64,000 bases of DNA from Pelomonas sp965229315 (GTDB taxonomy: Bacteria > Pseudomonadota > Gammaproteobacteria > Burkholderiales > Burkholderiaceae_C). Position numbers and translations under genes: made by a program. Below the pieces are notes generated by a model. The model saw nothing but the letters and a program-made list of their open reading frames with translations, was not told where the DNA came from and searched no databases. Below are positions 9,125-18,322 of this stretch, piece after piece (the stretch's first letter is position 1; every line of letters begins with the position of its first letter). The stretch covers positions 1,054,001 through 1,118,000 of the forward strand of contig NZ_CBDDJA010000002.1 of assembly GCF_965229315.1 (NCBI RefSeq). The letters run 5' to 3'.

Positions 9125-10986
9125 TCGTCGGAACCGCCGGCCACATCGACCACGGCAAGACCACGCTGGTGCGCGCACTGACCGGCGTGGACACCGACCG
9201 CCTGCCCGAGGAGAAGGCGCGCGGCATCAGCATCGAGCTGGGCTATGCCTATCTGGATGTTCCAGGCCACGCCGAACGCATTGGCTTCATCGACGTGCCC
9301 GGCCACGAGAAGCTGGTGCACACCATGCTGGCCGGCGCCAGCGGCATCGACTTCGCGCTGCTGCTCGTCGCGGCCGACGACGGCGTCATGCCGCAGACGC
9401 GCGAACACCTGGCCGTGCTGAGCCTGCTGGGCTTGACGCGCGGTGCCGTCGCGATCACCAAGATCGACCGCGCCGAGCCCGGCCGCGTCGAGGCGCTGCG
9501 CGACGAGGTGAGGTCGCTGCTGGCCGGCACGGGCCTGCGCGATGCGCCCCTCGTCGCCGTCTCCGCGCACACGGGCGAGGGCGTGGCCGCCTTGCGCGAG
9601 CTGCTGTTCGACGCCGCCCGCCACACGCCGCCGCGCGCGACGCAAGACCTGGCCCCGCGCCTGGCCGTGGATCGCGCCTTCAGCCTCGACGGCGTCGGCA
9701 CCGTCGTCACCGGCACGCTGCATGCGGGCGAGATCGCCGTGGGGGACGAACTCGTCATCCAGGACCAGCGTGCCCGCGTGCGCAGCCTGCATGCGCAGAA
9801 CCGCGCCGTCGAGCGCGCGCAGGCCGGCCAGCGCTGCGCCGTCGCACTCGCCGGCCTGGCCAAGGAACAGGCGCCGCGCGGCCAGTGGCTCACGGCGCCT
9901 GCGGTGGCGCTGGCCACCGACCGCTTCGACGCCCGCCTGACGCTGTGGCCCGGCGAGGCCCGGCCGCTGCGCTCCGGCACGCGCGTGCACCTGCACCTGG
10001 GCGCGCAGTCGGTGACGGCCAGCATCGCCGTGCTGGATGGGGATGCCATCGACCCTGGCGCGTCGGCCCGTGTGCAGCTGGTCTGCCACGCACCCGTGGG
10101 CGCCTGGCGCGGCGACCGGCTGGTGCTGCGCGATGCCGGCGCCGCGCGCACCCTCGCCGGCGGTGTCGTGCTGGACCCGTTCGCGCCGACGCGCTACCGC
10201 CGCACGCCCGAGCGCCTCGCCGAGCTGGCGGCCTGCGAGCTGCCCACCGTGCCCGAGCGCCGCGAGCGGCTGCTGGCGCTGTCGGCGCTGGGCCTGGACC
10301 TGGCGCGTTTTGCGCAGGCCGAGGGCCTGGCCGAGCCGCTGGCCGGCTGGGCGCTGGGTGACGAGGCCCGCGCCGCGCTGACCGCCAAACTGCTCGCCGC
10401 GCTCGCCGGCTTCCACGCCGCCTCGCCCGACGAGCTGGGCCCTGACGCGGCGCGGCTGCGCCGCCTGGTGGCGCCGCGCATCGCCGAGCCGCTGTGGCGC
10501 CAGCTGCTGGCCGAGCTGCGCGCGGCCGGCCGCGTGGCGCTGCGCGGCGCCTTCGTGCACCTGCCCGAGCACGGCGTGCAGCTCTCGGCCGCCGAGCAGC
10601 GCATCGCGCAGAAGGCCGCGCCTCGCCTGGCCGCCGCCGGTGCCGAAGGCGCGTGGGCGCGCGACCTCGCCAAGGACTGTGCCGAGCCCGAGCCGCTGAT
10701 GCGCGCCACGCTGGCGCGCCTGGCACAGCAGGGCGAGCTGCACCAGGTGGTGAAAGACCTCTACTGCGACACCGCGACGATGGCCAGACTCGCGGCCATC
10801 GCGCGGGCGCTGGGTGCGGAGCACGGTAACGTCACGGCCGCCGCGTTTCGCGACGCGACGGGCCTGGGCCGCAAGCGTGCCATCCAGCATCTGGAACACT
10901 TCGACCGCGTCGGGCTGCTGCGCCGCGTGGGCGACGAACACCGCCTGCGTACGGACAGCGCGCTGTTTTCGCAGGCGACGAACTGA
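9121..10986 (+). CDS. selB: Selenocysteine-specific elongation factor SelB
   Basis: 621 residues with a TTG start at 9121 (E. coli SelB 614). Delivers Sec-tRNA(Sec) to ribosomes paused at UGA by binding the SECIS hairpin. EF-Tu-like G domain: GTAGHIDHGKTT near the N-terminus, DVPGHEK and TKID. The C-terminal part is a chain of winged-helix domains that bind SECIS RNA. The TTG start is supported by GGAGG at 9109-9113 and by the short N-terminus of known SelB proteins. The frame stays open for another 200 codons upstream, but that stretch is antisense-like read-through of selA. selC begins 4 bp after the stop. Confidence 0.94.
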   Translation: MIVGTAGHIDHGKTTLVRALTGVDTDRLPEEKARGISIELGYAYLDVPGHAERIGFIDVPGHEKLVHTMLAGASGIDFALLLVAADDGVMPQTREHLAVLSLLGLTRGAVAITKIDRAEPGRVEALRDEVRSLLAGTGLRDAPLVAVSAHTGEGVAALRELLFDAARHTPPRATQDLAPRLAVDRAFSLDGVGTVVTGTLHAGEIAVGDELVIQDQRARVRSLHAQNRAVERAQAGQRCAVALAGLAKEQAPRGQWLTAPAVALATDRFDARLTLWPGEARPLRSGTRVHLHLGAQSVTASIAVLDGDAIDPGASARVQLVCHAPVGAWRGDRLVLRDAGAARTLAGGVVLDPFAPTRYRRTPERLAELAACELPTVPERRERLLALSALGLDLARFAQAEGLAEPLAGWALGDEARAALTAKLLAALAGFHAASPDELGPDAARLRRLVAPRIAEPLWRQLLAELRAAGRVALRGAFVHLPEHGVQLSAAEQRIAQKAAPRLAAAGAEGAWARDLAKDCAEPEPLMRATLARLAQQGELHQVVKDLYCDTATMARLAAIARALGAEHGNVTAAAFRDATGLGRKRAIQHLEHFDRVGLLRRVGDEHRLRTDSALFSQATN

Positions 10987-10990
10987 TCAT

Positions 10991-11083
10991 GGAAAGAGAA
11001 CGACACCGGTGTGTCGGCCGGGCTTCAAACCCGGTGGGTGGCGCCACGCGCCGCTGGGTGGGTTCGACTCCCTCCTCTTTCCG
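10991..11083 (+). tRNA. selC: tRNA-Sec (anticodon UCA)
   Basis: 93 nt to the discriminator base, long as expected for tRNA-Sec. The 8-bp acceptor stem GGAAAGAG pairs with CTCTTTCC (11075-11082), with discriminator G at 11083. The anticodon stem CCGGG/CCCGG (11018-11022, 11030-11034) encloses loop CTTCAAA with anticodon TCA at 11025-11027. A long variable arm (about 11037-11058, rich in GCGCC/GGCGC) precedes a T arm containing GGTTCGACTCC. The bases after the discriminator are CCG, so the terminal A of CCA is not encoded. It overlaps no gene and closes the selenocysteine operon. Confidence 0.95.
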
Positions 11084-11085
11084 CC

Positions 11086-11208
11086 GTTGGGCATTCATTC
11101 GGCTGCTGCGCGGCCCGATCTTGCGCCTGCGATGCTCGCCGTACCTGAGTACGGCTGCGCTTCTCGACGCAACCTCGGGCCGCTCGCGACGCCGACTGAA
11201 CGCCCAAC
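11086..11208. repeat. Large imperfect palindrome directly after selC
   Basis: Left arm 11086-11144 and right arm 11149-11208 are imperfect reverse complements over about 60 bases, around the loop CTGA. Matching blocks include GTTGGGC at the base, CGGCCCGA/TCGGGCCG in the middle and CCGTAC/GTACGG at the tip. It starts within 3 bases of the tRNA 3' end and stops 33 bp before the next start codon. It codes for nothing plausible. It could serve as a transcription terminator for the sel operon or be one copy of a dispersed palindrome; I see no second copy here. Confidence 0.7.
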
Positions 11209-11241
11209 ACGGCGTTGGGACTGTTCTGGGAACCCACGCGG

Positions 11242-11673
11242 ATGACTGAGATGGCCATGCCCCCGGGCTTGTGGCTCTGGGCCGAGGACCAGACCTGGGC
11301 CCAGCTGCTGCCCGATGGCCATGTGCGCGTGGGCATCACGGCGCTGGGCTTGCGGGCGTCGGGCGAGGTCTACATGTGCCGGCCCAAGTCGGCGGGCAGC
11401 GTCGTCGAGCAGGGGCGCTCCATCGGCGTCGTGGAGCTGGCCAAGTCCATCGTGGCGGTGAAGTCGCCGTTGTCCGGCACGGTCGTGCGCGTCAATGGCG
11501 CGCTGGAGGACCGGCCGGAGCGGGTGCATCAATCGCCCTACGGCGACGGCTGGTTGGTGGAGCTGGCGCCGTCGGCGCTGGACGACGAGAAGGCCCGGCT
11601 CGCCATTGGCGAGCACGCCGTCCGCGAAGCCCTGCAGCACTGGGCCTGGCTCAACAAGATCGACACGCCATGA
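11242..11673 (+). CDS. GcvH-like lipoyl-carrier protein, stand-alone
   Basis: 143 residues from ATG 11242 (earlier in-frame codons fall in untranslated sequence after the palindrome). It aligns with glycine cleavage H protein: VRVGITALGL in the N-terminal part and a lipoyl hairpin GVVELAKSIVAVKSPLSG, where K68 sits at the lipoylated lysine position of GcvH (ESVK). No gcvT or gcvP is nearby. Such orphan H-like proteins can act as lipoate-binding carriers, for instance LbpA in sulfur oxidation; which role applies here is unknown. Its stop overlaps the start of the DsrE-like gene (ATGA), suggesting the two products work together. Confidence 0.8.
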   Translation: MTEMAMPPGLWLWAEDQTWAQLLPDGHVRVGITALGLRASGEVYMCRPKSAGSVVEQGRSIGVVELAKSIVAVKSPLSGTVVRVNGALEDRPERVHQSPYGDGWLVELAPSALDDEKARLAIGEHAVREALQHWAWLNKIDTP

Positions 11674-12047
11674 AGACCGGCCTGGCCATCCTGCTGTGGG
11701 CCGCGGACCCCGATGCGCCCGGGCGGCTGGCCACGCCGTTCGCGCACGCCTCGGCCGCCGGGGCGATGGAGATGCCGGTGGAGGTGTACTTCTCGGCGCG
11801 CGCCGTGCTGCTGCTCAAGCCGGGCGTGGCCGAGGGGCTGCGCGCGTCGGCGTACTTCGACAAGACGATTGCGGCCTGGATGCAGGATGCCCTGGGCCAT
11901 GGTGCGCGCTTCTTCGCCTGCTCGGACGCGCTGGCCGCGCAAGGGCTGACGATGGCCGAGCTGATGCCCGCCGCGCGGCACCACGGCGGTGCCGTGCAGT
12001 TCGTGGCCCGCGCCGCCGACCCGGCCTGGGCCACGCTGGTGTTCTGA
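11670..12047 (+). CDS. DsrE/DsrF-like sulfur-relay family protein
   Basis: 125 residues. The opening MKTGLAILLWAADPD, the FAHASAAGAMEMPVEVYF segment and ARFFACSDALAAQGL give the alpha/beta pattern of the DsrE-like fold, with a cysteine in the position often used as sulfur acceptor in this superfamily. The assignment is from fold-level resemblance, so the function (sulfurtransferase or persulfide carrier) is inference. The start overlaps the stop of the GcvH-like gene by 4 bp. A lipoyl protein paired with a DsrE-like protein next to selenium genes suggests some chalcogen-handling role, which is untested. Confidence 0.65.
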   Translation: MKTGLAILLWAADPDAPGRLATPFAHASAAGAMEMPVEVYFSARAVLLLKPGVAEGLRASAYFDKTIAAWMQDALGHGARFFACSDALAAQGLTMAELMPAARHHGGAVQFVARAADPAWATLVF

Positions 12048-12075
12048 CGCCGCGCGCTTGCCGCACACTGCGCGC

Positions 12076-12663
12076 ATGACGACGCAACACACCGCACTGC
12101 GGGCCCTGCTGGGCCGCTATTCGGTCGGCCCCAAGCACCTGGTCGAGCCGGGCCCGAACGACGACCAACTGGCCTGCATGACCCAGGCCGCGCTGCGCGC
12201 CCCTGACCACGCCGAGTTGGTGCCCTATCGCTTCAAGCTGGTGCGCGGTGCCGCAAGGGAGGGCATGGCCGCCCTGTTTGCCGACGCGGCACGGGCGGCC
12301 GGCAAGGGCGAGGCCGGCGCGGCGCTGGACGCCGAGCGCGCACTGCGCCCGCCCATGACGGTGGCCGTCGTCGCGCGCATCGACCTGGGGCACCCGCAGG
12401 TGCCGGCGCACGAGCAGTGGGCGGCGGTGGGCGGCGCCATCGCCAACTTCCTGGCGGCGGCCCACCTGCTGGGCTTTGGCGGCAAGATGCTCAGCGGCGC
12501 GAAGGTGCGCAACCCGGCCATCGCGGCGGCGTTCTGCGAGGCGGGCGAGACGCTGCTGGGCTGGATCGCGCTGGGCACGCCGGCTCGCCAACCCGCCGGC
12601 CCGGCCCGCAAACCCGCACCTGCCGAGGTGTTGCAGGATTGGCATCCGCCTTGCAAGCCTTGA
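12076..12663 (+). CDS. Nitroreductase family oxidoreductase (YdjA-like)
   Basis: 195 residues from ATG 12076. Typical small FMN-dependent nitroreductase: N-terminal RYSVGPKHLVEPGPNDDQL with the downstream AALRAPDH motif, a central GGAIANFLAAAHLLGFGGK segment and a C-terminal ETLLGWIALGTP. These are the conserved regions of the YdjA-type subfamily, whose physiological substrates are unknown. It lies 28 bp after the DsrE-like gene on the same strand and could belong to the same transcript. The true substrate cannot be read from sequence. Confidence 0.85.
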   Translation: MTTQHTALRALLGRYSVGPKHLVEPGPNDDQLACMTQAALRAPDHAELVPYRFKLVRGAAREGMAALFADAARAAGKGEAGAALDAERALRPPMTVAVVARIDLGHPQVPAHEQWAAVGGAIANFLAAAHLLGFGGKMLSGAKVRNPAIAAAFCEAGETLLGWIALGTPARQPAGPARKPAPAEVLQDWHPPCKP

Positions 12664-12742
12664 CACCATGCAACTCAAGCCCCCAGTCCGGCCCGCGCCT
12701 CGCGGCCGCCCGGGCTGACCCAAAAGAATCGAGCCCAGCGCG

Positions 12743-13045
<303 letters not shown>

Positions 13046-13052
13046 GACCGCC

Positions 13053-13229
13053 ATGCGCAAGCTGCTTCTGCTGATGCCCCTGATCGGGGCTTTCTGTGTG
13101 TCGGCCCTGGCGCACGAGGGCCACGGCGCGCCGGCCGCCCACCTGCATGGCTGGGACGGCGCCGGCGCGATGGCGCTGGTGGCCGCGGCCGGCGTGGCCG
13201 TCTGGTGGCTGGTCAAAGGGCGCAAGTGA
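13053..13229 (+). CDS. Small membrane protein with His-rich loop inside the urease operon
   Basis: 58 residues from ATG 13053, 7 bp after ureA; its stop overlaps the ureB start (TGATG). It has an N-terminal hydrophobic segment (about 3-20) ending at ALA, then a short His-rich stretch HEGHGAPAAHLHGWDG, then a second hydrophobic helix (about 38-54) ending in KGRK. It may be a signal peptide plus one anchor or two transmembrane helices with a periplasmic His-rich loop. The tight coupling to ureA and ureB argues that it is a real gene, possibly binding nickel, but no known family comes to mind. Confidence 0.65.
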   Translation: MRKLLLLMPLIGAFCVSALAHEGHGAPAAHLHGWDGAGAMALVAAAGVAVWWLVKGRK

Positions 13230-13530
13230 TGATCCCCGGCGAGCTGATCACCGCCGACGGCGAGCATGAACTGAACCCCGGCCGGCGCACGCTGACGTTG
13301 AAGGTCTCCAACACCGGCGAGCGGCCCATCCAGGTCGGCTCGCACTACCACTTCGCCGAGACCAACGCGGCCCTGGGCTTCGACCGCGAGGCCGCGCGCG
13401 GCATGCGGCTGAACATCTGCAGCGGCACGGCGGTGCGCTTCGAGCCCGGGCAGTCGCGTACTGTCGAGCTGGTGGACCTGGGCGGCGATCGGCAGGTCTG
13501 GGGCTTCCGCGGCCTCGTGCAAGGCAAGCT

Positions 13531-13534
<4 letters not shown>
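13229..13534 (+). CDS. ureB: Urease beta subunit
   Basis: 101 residues from ATG 13229. Begins MIPGELITADGEHELNPGR and includes the conserved VGSHYHFAETNAAL and the FEPGQ motif, matching stand-alone UreB. Structural subunit that contacts the active-site flap of UreC in known ureases. Its start overlaps the stop of the small ORF and its end overlaps the ureC start by 4 bp (ATGA), so it is translationally coupled on both sides. Confidence 0.97.
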
Positions 13535-15249
<1,715 letters not shown>

Positions 15250-15276
15250 GCGTCGGGCGCGCCGGACAGTATTTCG

Positions 15277-15359
15277 GTAGGTTGGGGTGAGCATCGCGAA
15301 CCCCAACGTTCGCGTCGTCGGGGCTTGTTGGGGTTCTCTGCGTTCACCCCCAACCTACG
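15277..15359. repeat. REP palindrome pair (BIME-like), copy 1
   Basis: Two REP hairpins in inverted orientation. The first starts with the tetranucleotide GTAG and stem GTTGGGGT, and the second is its reverse complement ending ACCCCCAACCTAC. GTAG at the foot of a REP hairpin is the mark recognised by RAYT transposases, one of which is encoded at 18516. It lies 27 bp after the ureC stop and may act as a 3' structure for that transcript. Confidence 0.85.
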
Positions 15360-15486
15360 GGCTATTGACAGTACGTTCCCCGCATCCATAGCGCCCCCTC
15401 ATTCGCGCCGTTCGAGCGCATGTTGCCATGGCGTCTTTGGGTTCGCTTCTTGGTGGGCCAGAATCGGCTCACAACGGGAGGAGACC

Positions 15487-16044
15487 ATGGGCGGGATGCA
15501 ACGTGTAATTCTTGTGCTTGGTGCGGCTGCGATTGCAAGCGAGCTGGCATCGTGTAGCAAGACGGAGAATGGCGCGCCTCAGGCCGCTGTTGCCAGCGAC
15601 CCTGTCGCTGCACTCAAGGCGGTCATGGCGAAGGCCAAGGCATCCGTTGACGCCGAGCCTGATTGGACCGTGCCCCCGGGCGGCTTCCAAACCAAGTGGT
15701 CTCGCTCGAAGGCTACGCTGGCTGAAACCTATGCGATGGATGTGCAGAAGACGCAGTCGCTGGTCTCCCCTTACGTCGGCTCTGTGGAATTCTCATGTAA
15801 CGAGCGCTTGAACGAGGCTGAGTCGGAAGGCGACGCGAAGTCGCAGCCTCTGACAATCGAGAACAGCTACGCCTGCCGCGCGGCGCTCGCGCATCAAGAC
15901 GGCAAGTGGGTGTTCAAGGAAATGAAGTGCGCGGGCGGAACTCCCGCTGCCGACTGGATATTCATCCCGTCAGGTGATGGCGGTGCGCATGGGCGATGCC
16001 GCAGGGCTATCGAGTCTGCGACCCAACTCGTTAGGTTGGGATAA
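15487..16044 (+). CDS. Putative lipoprotein of unknown function
   Basis: 185 residues from ATG 15487, preceded by GGGAGGAG. The N-terminus MGGMQRVILVLGAAAIASELASC is a lipoprotein signal with the lipobox cysteine at 23; the mature part has no family I recognise. Two further cysteine pairs (around SCNERLN and YACRAAL/MKCAGG) could form disulfides. GC content and codon use look lower and less biased than in the neighbouring urease genes, suggesting acquired DNA. The last residues (VRLG) and the TAA stop are contributed by a degenerate REP sequence, so the original 3' end has probably been replaced or fused. Confidence 0.6.
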   Translation: MGGMQRVILVLGAAAIASELASCSKTENGAPQAAVASDPVAALKAVMAKAKASVDAEPDWTVPPGGFQTKWSRSKATLAETYAMDVQKTQSLVSPYVGSVEFSCNERLNEAESEGDAKSQPLTIENSYACRAALAHQDGKWVFKEMKCAGGTPAADWIFIPSGDGGAHGRCRRAIESATQLVRLG

Positions 16045-16080
16045 GCCCGTAGGTTGGGGTAAGCCTGCGCACCCCAACAT
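16031..16080. repeat. Degenerate REP sequences, copy 2
   Basis: Two partial REP units, TTAGGTTGGGATAAG and GTAGGTTGGGGTAAGC followed by ACCCCAAC. They resemble copy 1 but with base changes and an incomplete inverted partner. The first supplies the stop codon of the lipoprotein ORF. The 70 bases after this (to 16152) show no gene. Confidence 0.6.
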
Positions 16081-16152
16081 CTGGGTCGCTGGGATTCGCC
16101 GCGCTCACCGCACCTCTCTAGCTTCGCGACGGGTGTGCCTGTTCGGGCCGCG

Positions 16153-16452
16153 TCAGGCTAGCTTCCGTACGGCGTCCAGCGTCTTGGCCTTCATCGCTTT
16201 GGTCAGCTTGTGGAAGACCAGCAGGAACTCGGCCGTCGTGTCATCGGCCTCGTAGAAATAAGAGGCCGGCACACCCAGCACGGCGCCAACGCGCTCCATC
16301 AGTTCCAACGACGGCGCCCGGGCGCCCGTTTCGTAGCGGTTCATCCGGGTGCTGGCCGACTCCGCCTCCAACCCTGCGTCGAGCCCCAACTTTTCCTGCG
16401 AGAGGCCTGCGCGCAGCCTGGCCTCCTTCAATCGCTTCCCGATCACTGACAT
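16153..16452 (-). CDS. XRE-family helix-turn-helix transcriptional regulator
   Basis: 99 residues from ATG 16452. MSVIGKRLKEARLRAGLSQEKLG begins a Cro/CI-type HTH domain (about 4-64), including MNRYETGARAPSLELMERVGAVLGVPASYFY. The C-terminal third (TTAEFLLVFHKLTKAMK) may mediate dimerisation. The start was placed at MSVIGK because the longer open frame upstream contains the operator. It is divergent from the IS-interrupted gene that starts at 16665, and the inverted-repeat operator lies between them, so it probably represses itself and that gene. Confidence 0.85.
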   Translation of the reverse strand: MSVIGKRLKEARLRAGLSQEKLGLDAGLEAESASTRMNRYETGARAPSLELMERVGAVLGVPASYFYEADDTTAEFLLVFHKLTKAMKAKTLDAVRKLA

Positions 16453-16505
16453 GCGCGCCCGTGCAGCAAAAGCGCGAATCCTGTCTGTGCCGCTTGCGCA
16501 AAATA

Positions 16506-16539
16506 CTACCGTCTTGGTAGTATGTTGCCAAAACGGTAG
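16506..16539. promoter_or_regulatory. Inverted-repeat operator between XRE regulator and divergent gene
   Basis: CTACCGTCTTGG (16506-16517) and CCAAAACGGTAG (16528-16539) are reverse complements except for one base, with 10 bp between them; a partial third half-site (TTGGTAG) overlaps the first. It lies 54 bp upstream of the XRE start, in the AT-richest stretch of the neighbourhood. The location fits autoregulation by the XRE protein. Binding itself is inference. Confidence 0.65.
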
Positions 16540-16760
16540 TCGCAGTTCGACTCGCTTAGGTCGGAGGTTGCGATCAATCTGGCCAGTGCAGCGCGAAGGC
16601 GCGGTTCTCATCTGTTCGCATGCTCGTCAGCAAGACGGCATCGAACGCTTGTCAGGAGCTTGACGTGAACGACACCAGCATCCCATCAACGCCCAGTGCT
16701 TCCACGGGTATGAATCGCCCCGGGTTTCGAGGAGGCTCAACACTCTGAGAGGATTGAGCC

Positions 16761-17084
16761 ATGAGCAAGTCGAACAAGTTCTCGCCCGAGGTGCGTGAGC
16801 GCGCGGTGAGGATGGTGCAGGAGCACCGAGGGGGGTACCCGTCGCTGTGGGCAGCCATCGAGTCCATCGCGCCCAAGATCGGCTGCGTGCCGCAGACGCT
16901 GAACGAATGGGTCAAGCGTTCGGAGGTCGATGCTGGCGTTCGCGAGGGCGTGACGACCAGCGAGGCCCAACGCGTGAAGGAGCTCGAGCGCGCGGTGCGT
17001 GAACTGCGCAAGGCCAACGAGATTCTGAAGCTGGCCAGCGCGTTTTTCGCCCAGGCGGAGCTCGACCGCCGCATCAAGTCCTGA
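16761..17084 (+). CDS. IS3-family transposase OrfA
   Basis: 107 residues. Helix-turn-helix DNA-binding domain (SPEVRERAVRMVQEHRG, then KIGCVPQTLNEWVKR) followed by a leucine-zipper-like coiled coil (RVKELERAVRELRKANEIL), which is the standard OrfA layout. TTTTTC at 17043-17048 within the SAFFAQAEL codons is a plausible -1 slippage site producing the OrfAB fusion, since the -1 frame is open from here into orfB. Confidence 0.93.
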   Translation: MSKSNKFSPEVRERAVRMVQEHRGGYPSLWAAIESIAPKIGCVPQTLNEWVKRSEVDAGVREGVTTSEAQRVKELERAVRELRKANEILKLASAFFAQAELDRRIKS

Positions 17085-17986
17085 AGGCCTTCGTCGACCA
17101 GCATCGCCAGGAGTTCGGGGTCGAGTCGATCTGCAGCGTCTTGCAGATCGCCCCGTCGGCGTATTGGCGCCATGCGGCTCGTCGGCGCAACCCGGTGCTG
17201 TGCTCGCGTCGCGCGCAGCGCGATGCGAGCTTGGCGCCTCAAGTCCGGCGCGTCTGGCAGGCCAACATGCAGGTCTACGGCGCCGACAAGGTCTGGCGTC
17301 AGCTCAACCGCGAAGGCGTGGTGGTGGCGCGCTGCACCGTCGAGCGGTTGATGCGCCAGCAGGGCCTGCAGGGCGTGCGCCGTGGCAAGGCGGTGCGCAC
17401 CACCGTCCCCGATCCCAAGGCGCCGTGCCCGCTGGACCGTGTCAACCGGCAGTTCCGTGCCGAGCGGCCCAACCAGCTCTGGGTCTCGGACTTCACCTAC
17501 GTCTCAACTTGGCAGGGCTGGGTCTACGTGGCGTTCGTGGTGGACGTGTTCAGTCGGCGCATCGTGGGCTGGCGCCAGAGCAGCTCAATGCACACCGAGT
17601 TCGTTCTCGACGCGCTGGAACAGGCCTTGTACGACCGCAAGCCCGGCCAAGCGCAAGGCCTGGTACATCACTCGGATCGCGGGTCGCAATACCTGTCTAT
17701 CCGCTACAGCGAGCGCCTGGCGGAGGCCGGCATCGAATCCTCAGTGGGCTCCAAGGGCGACAGTTACGACAACGCCCTGGCCGAGACCATCAACGGGCTC
17801 TACAAGGCGGAGGTCATCCATCGTCGCGGACCGTGGAAGACCAAGCAGGCAGTGGAACTGGCAACGCTGGAGTGGGTGGCTTGGTTCAACCACCACCGAT
17901 TGATGGAGCCGCTGGGCTACGTCCCGTCGGCCGAGTTCGAGGCCAACTACCATCGACAACGCGCTGGTCAGGCCGCGACCGTCTGA
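17048..17986 (+). CDS. IS3-family transposase OrfB (rve integrase core), -1 frame of orfA
   Basis: The -1 frame is open from the TTTTTC slip site to 17986 and encodes VLKAFVDQHRQEFGVE, an HTH_21-like segment (ANMQVYGADKVWRQLNREG) and the rve catalytic core. The DDE residues are in WVSDFTYV, HHSDRGSQY and ETINGLYKAEV, with the usual spacing between the last D and E. No good independent start with a ribosome site is visible, so it is probably made only as the OrfAB fusion; an internal start near 17141 is the alternative. Confidence 0.9.
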   Translation, partial: RPGGARPPHQVLKAFVDQHRQEFGVESICSVLQIAPSAYWRHAARRRNPVLCSRRAQRDASLAPQVRRVWQANMQVYGADKVWRQLNREGVVVARCTVERLMRQQGLQGVRRGKAVRTTVPDPKAPCPLDRVNRQFRAERPNQLWVSDFTYVSTWQGWVYVAFVVDVFSRRIVGWRQSSSMHTEFVLDALEQALYDRKPGQAQGLVHHSDRGSQYLSIRYSERLAEAGIESSVGSKGDSYDNALAETINGLYKAEVIHRRGPWKTKQAVELATLEWVAWFNHHRLMEPLGYVPSAEFEANYHRQRAGQAATV

Positions 17987-18322
17987 CTTAAACCGAAAGG
18001 CCTCCGCGATTCCCGGGGCGGTTCAGTATGTCCGCCGGCCTAGTGACTGCGGCGGATGACACCGACCCTGGCGTCGAGCCCGTGGCGGTCAGTTCGTCCA
18101 ACGCGGGCGACAGCGGCTCCCCGCCTGACACATCTCATTCCGCCTGGGCGGTGCTCGATGACGCCTGGCTGGTGCTGAAGCGCGCCGAGTCCGTTGTGTT
18201 GCTGATGGGGCAGGGGCCGGACCTGCCGGAGCAGCACGTCTATGCCGCCGAGGTGGCGTGCGAGCTGCTTGAGAGGTTGAAGGACCAGTTGCGCACGGCT
18301 CAGGAATTGGTGCGGCCAGCTC

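Larger units (their letters stand above)
16711..18025 (+). mobile_element. Complete IS3-family insertion sequence, 1315 bp
   Basis: Ends are 5'-TGAATCGCCCCGGG and (reverse complement of the right end) TGAACCGCCCCGGG, about 28 bp of imperfect terminal inverted repeat with the TG...CA termini usual for IS3. A 3-bp target duplication GTA flanks it (16708-16710 and 18026-18028). It contains orfA and a -1-frame orfB with an intact DDE motif. Intact ends, matching duplication and open frames suggest recent insertion and a potentially active copy. Confidence 0.93.

Noticed and set aside
16711..18025. Separate orfB gene with its own start at 17141
   Set aside because: The -1 frame is open from the slip site inside orfA and no convincing ribosome site precedes the internal start, so frameshift fusion is the better model.
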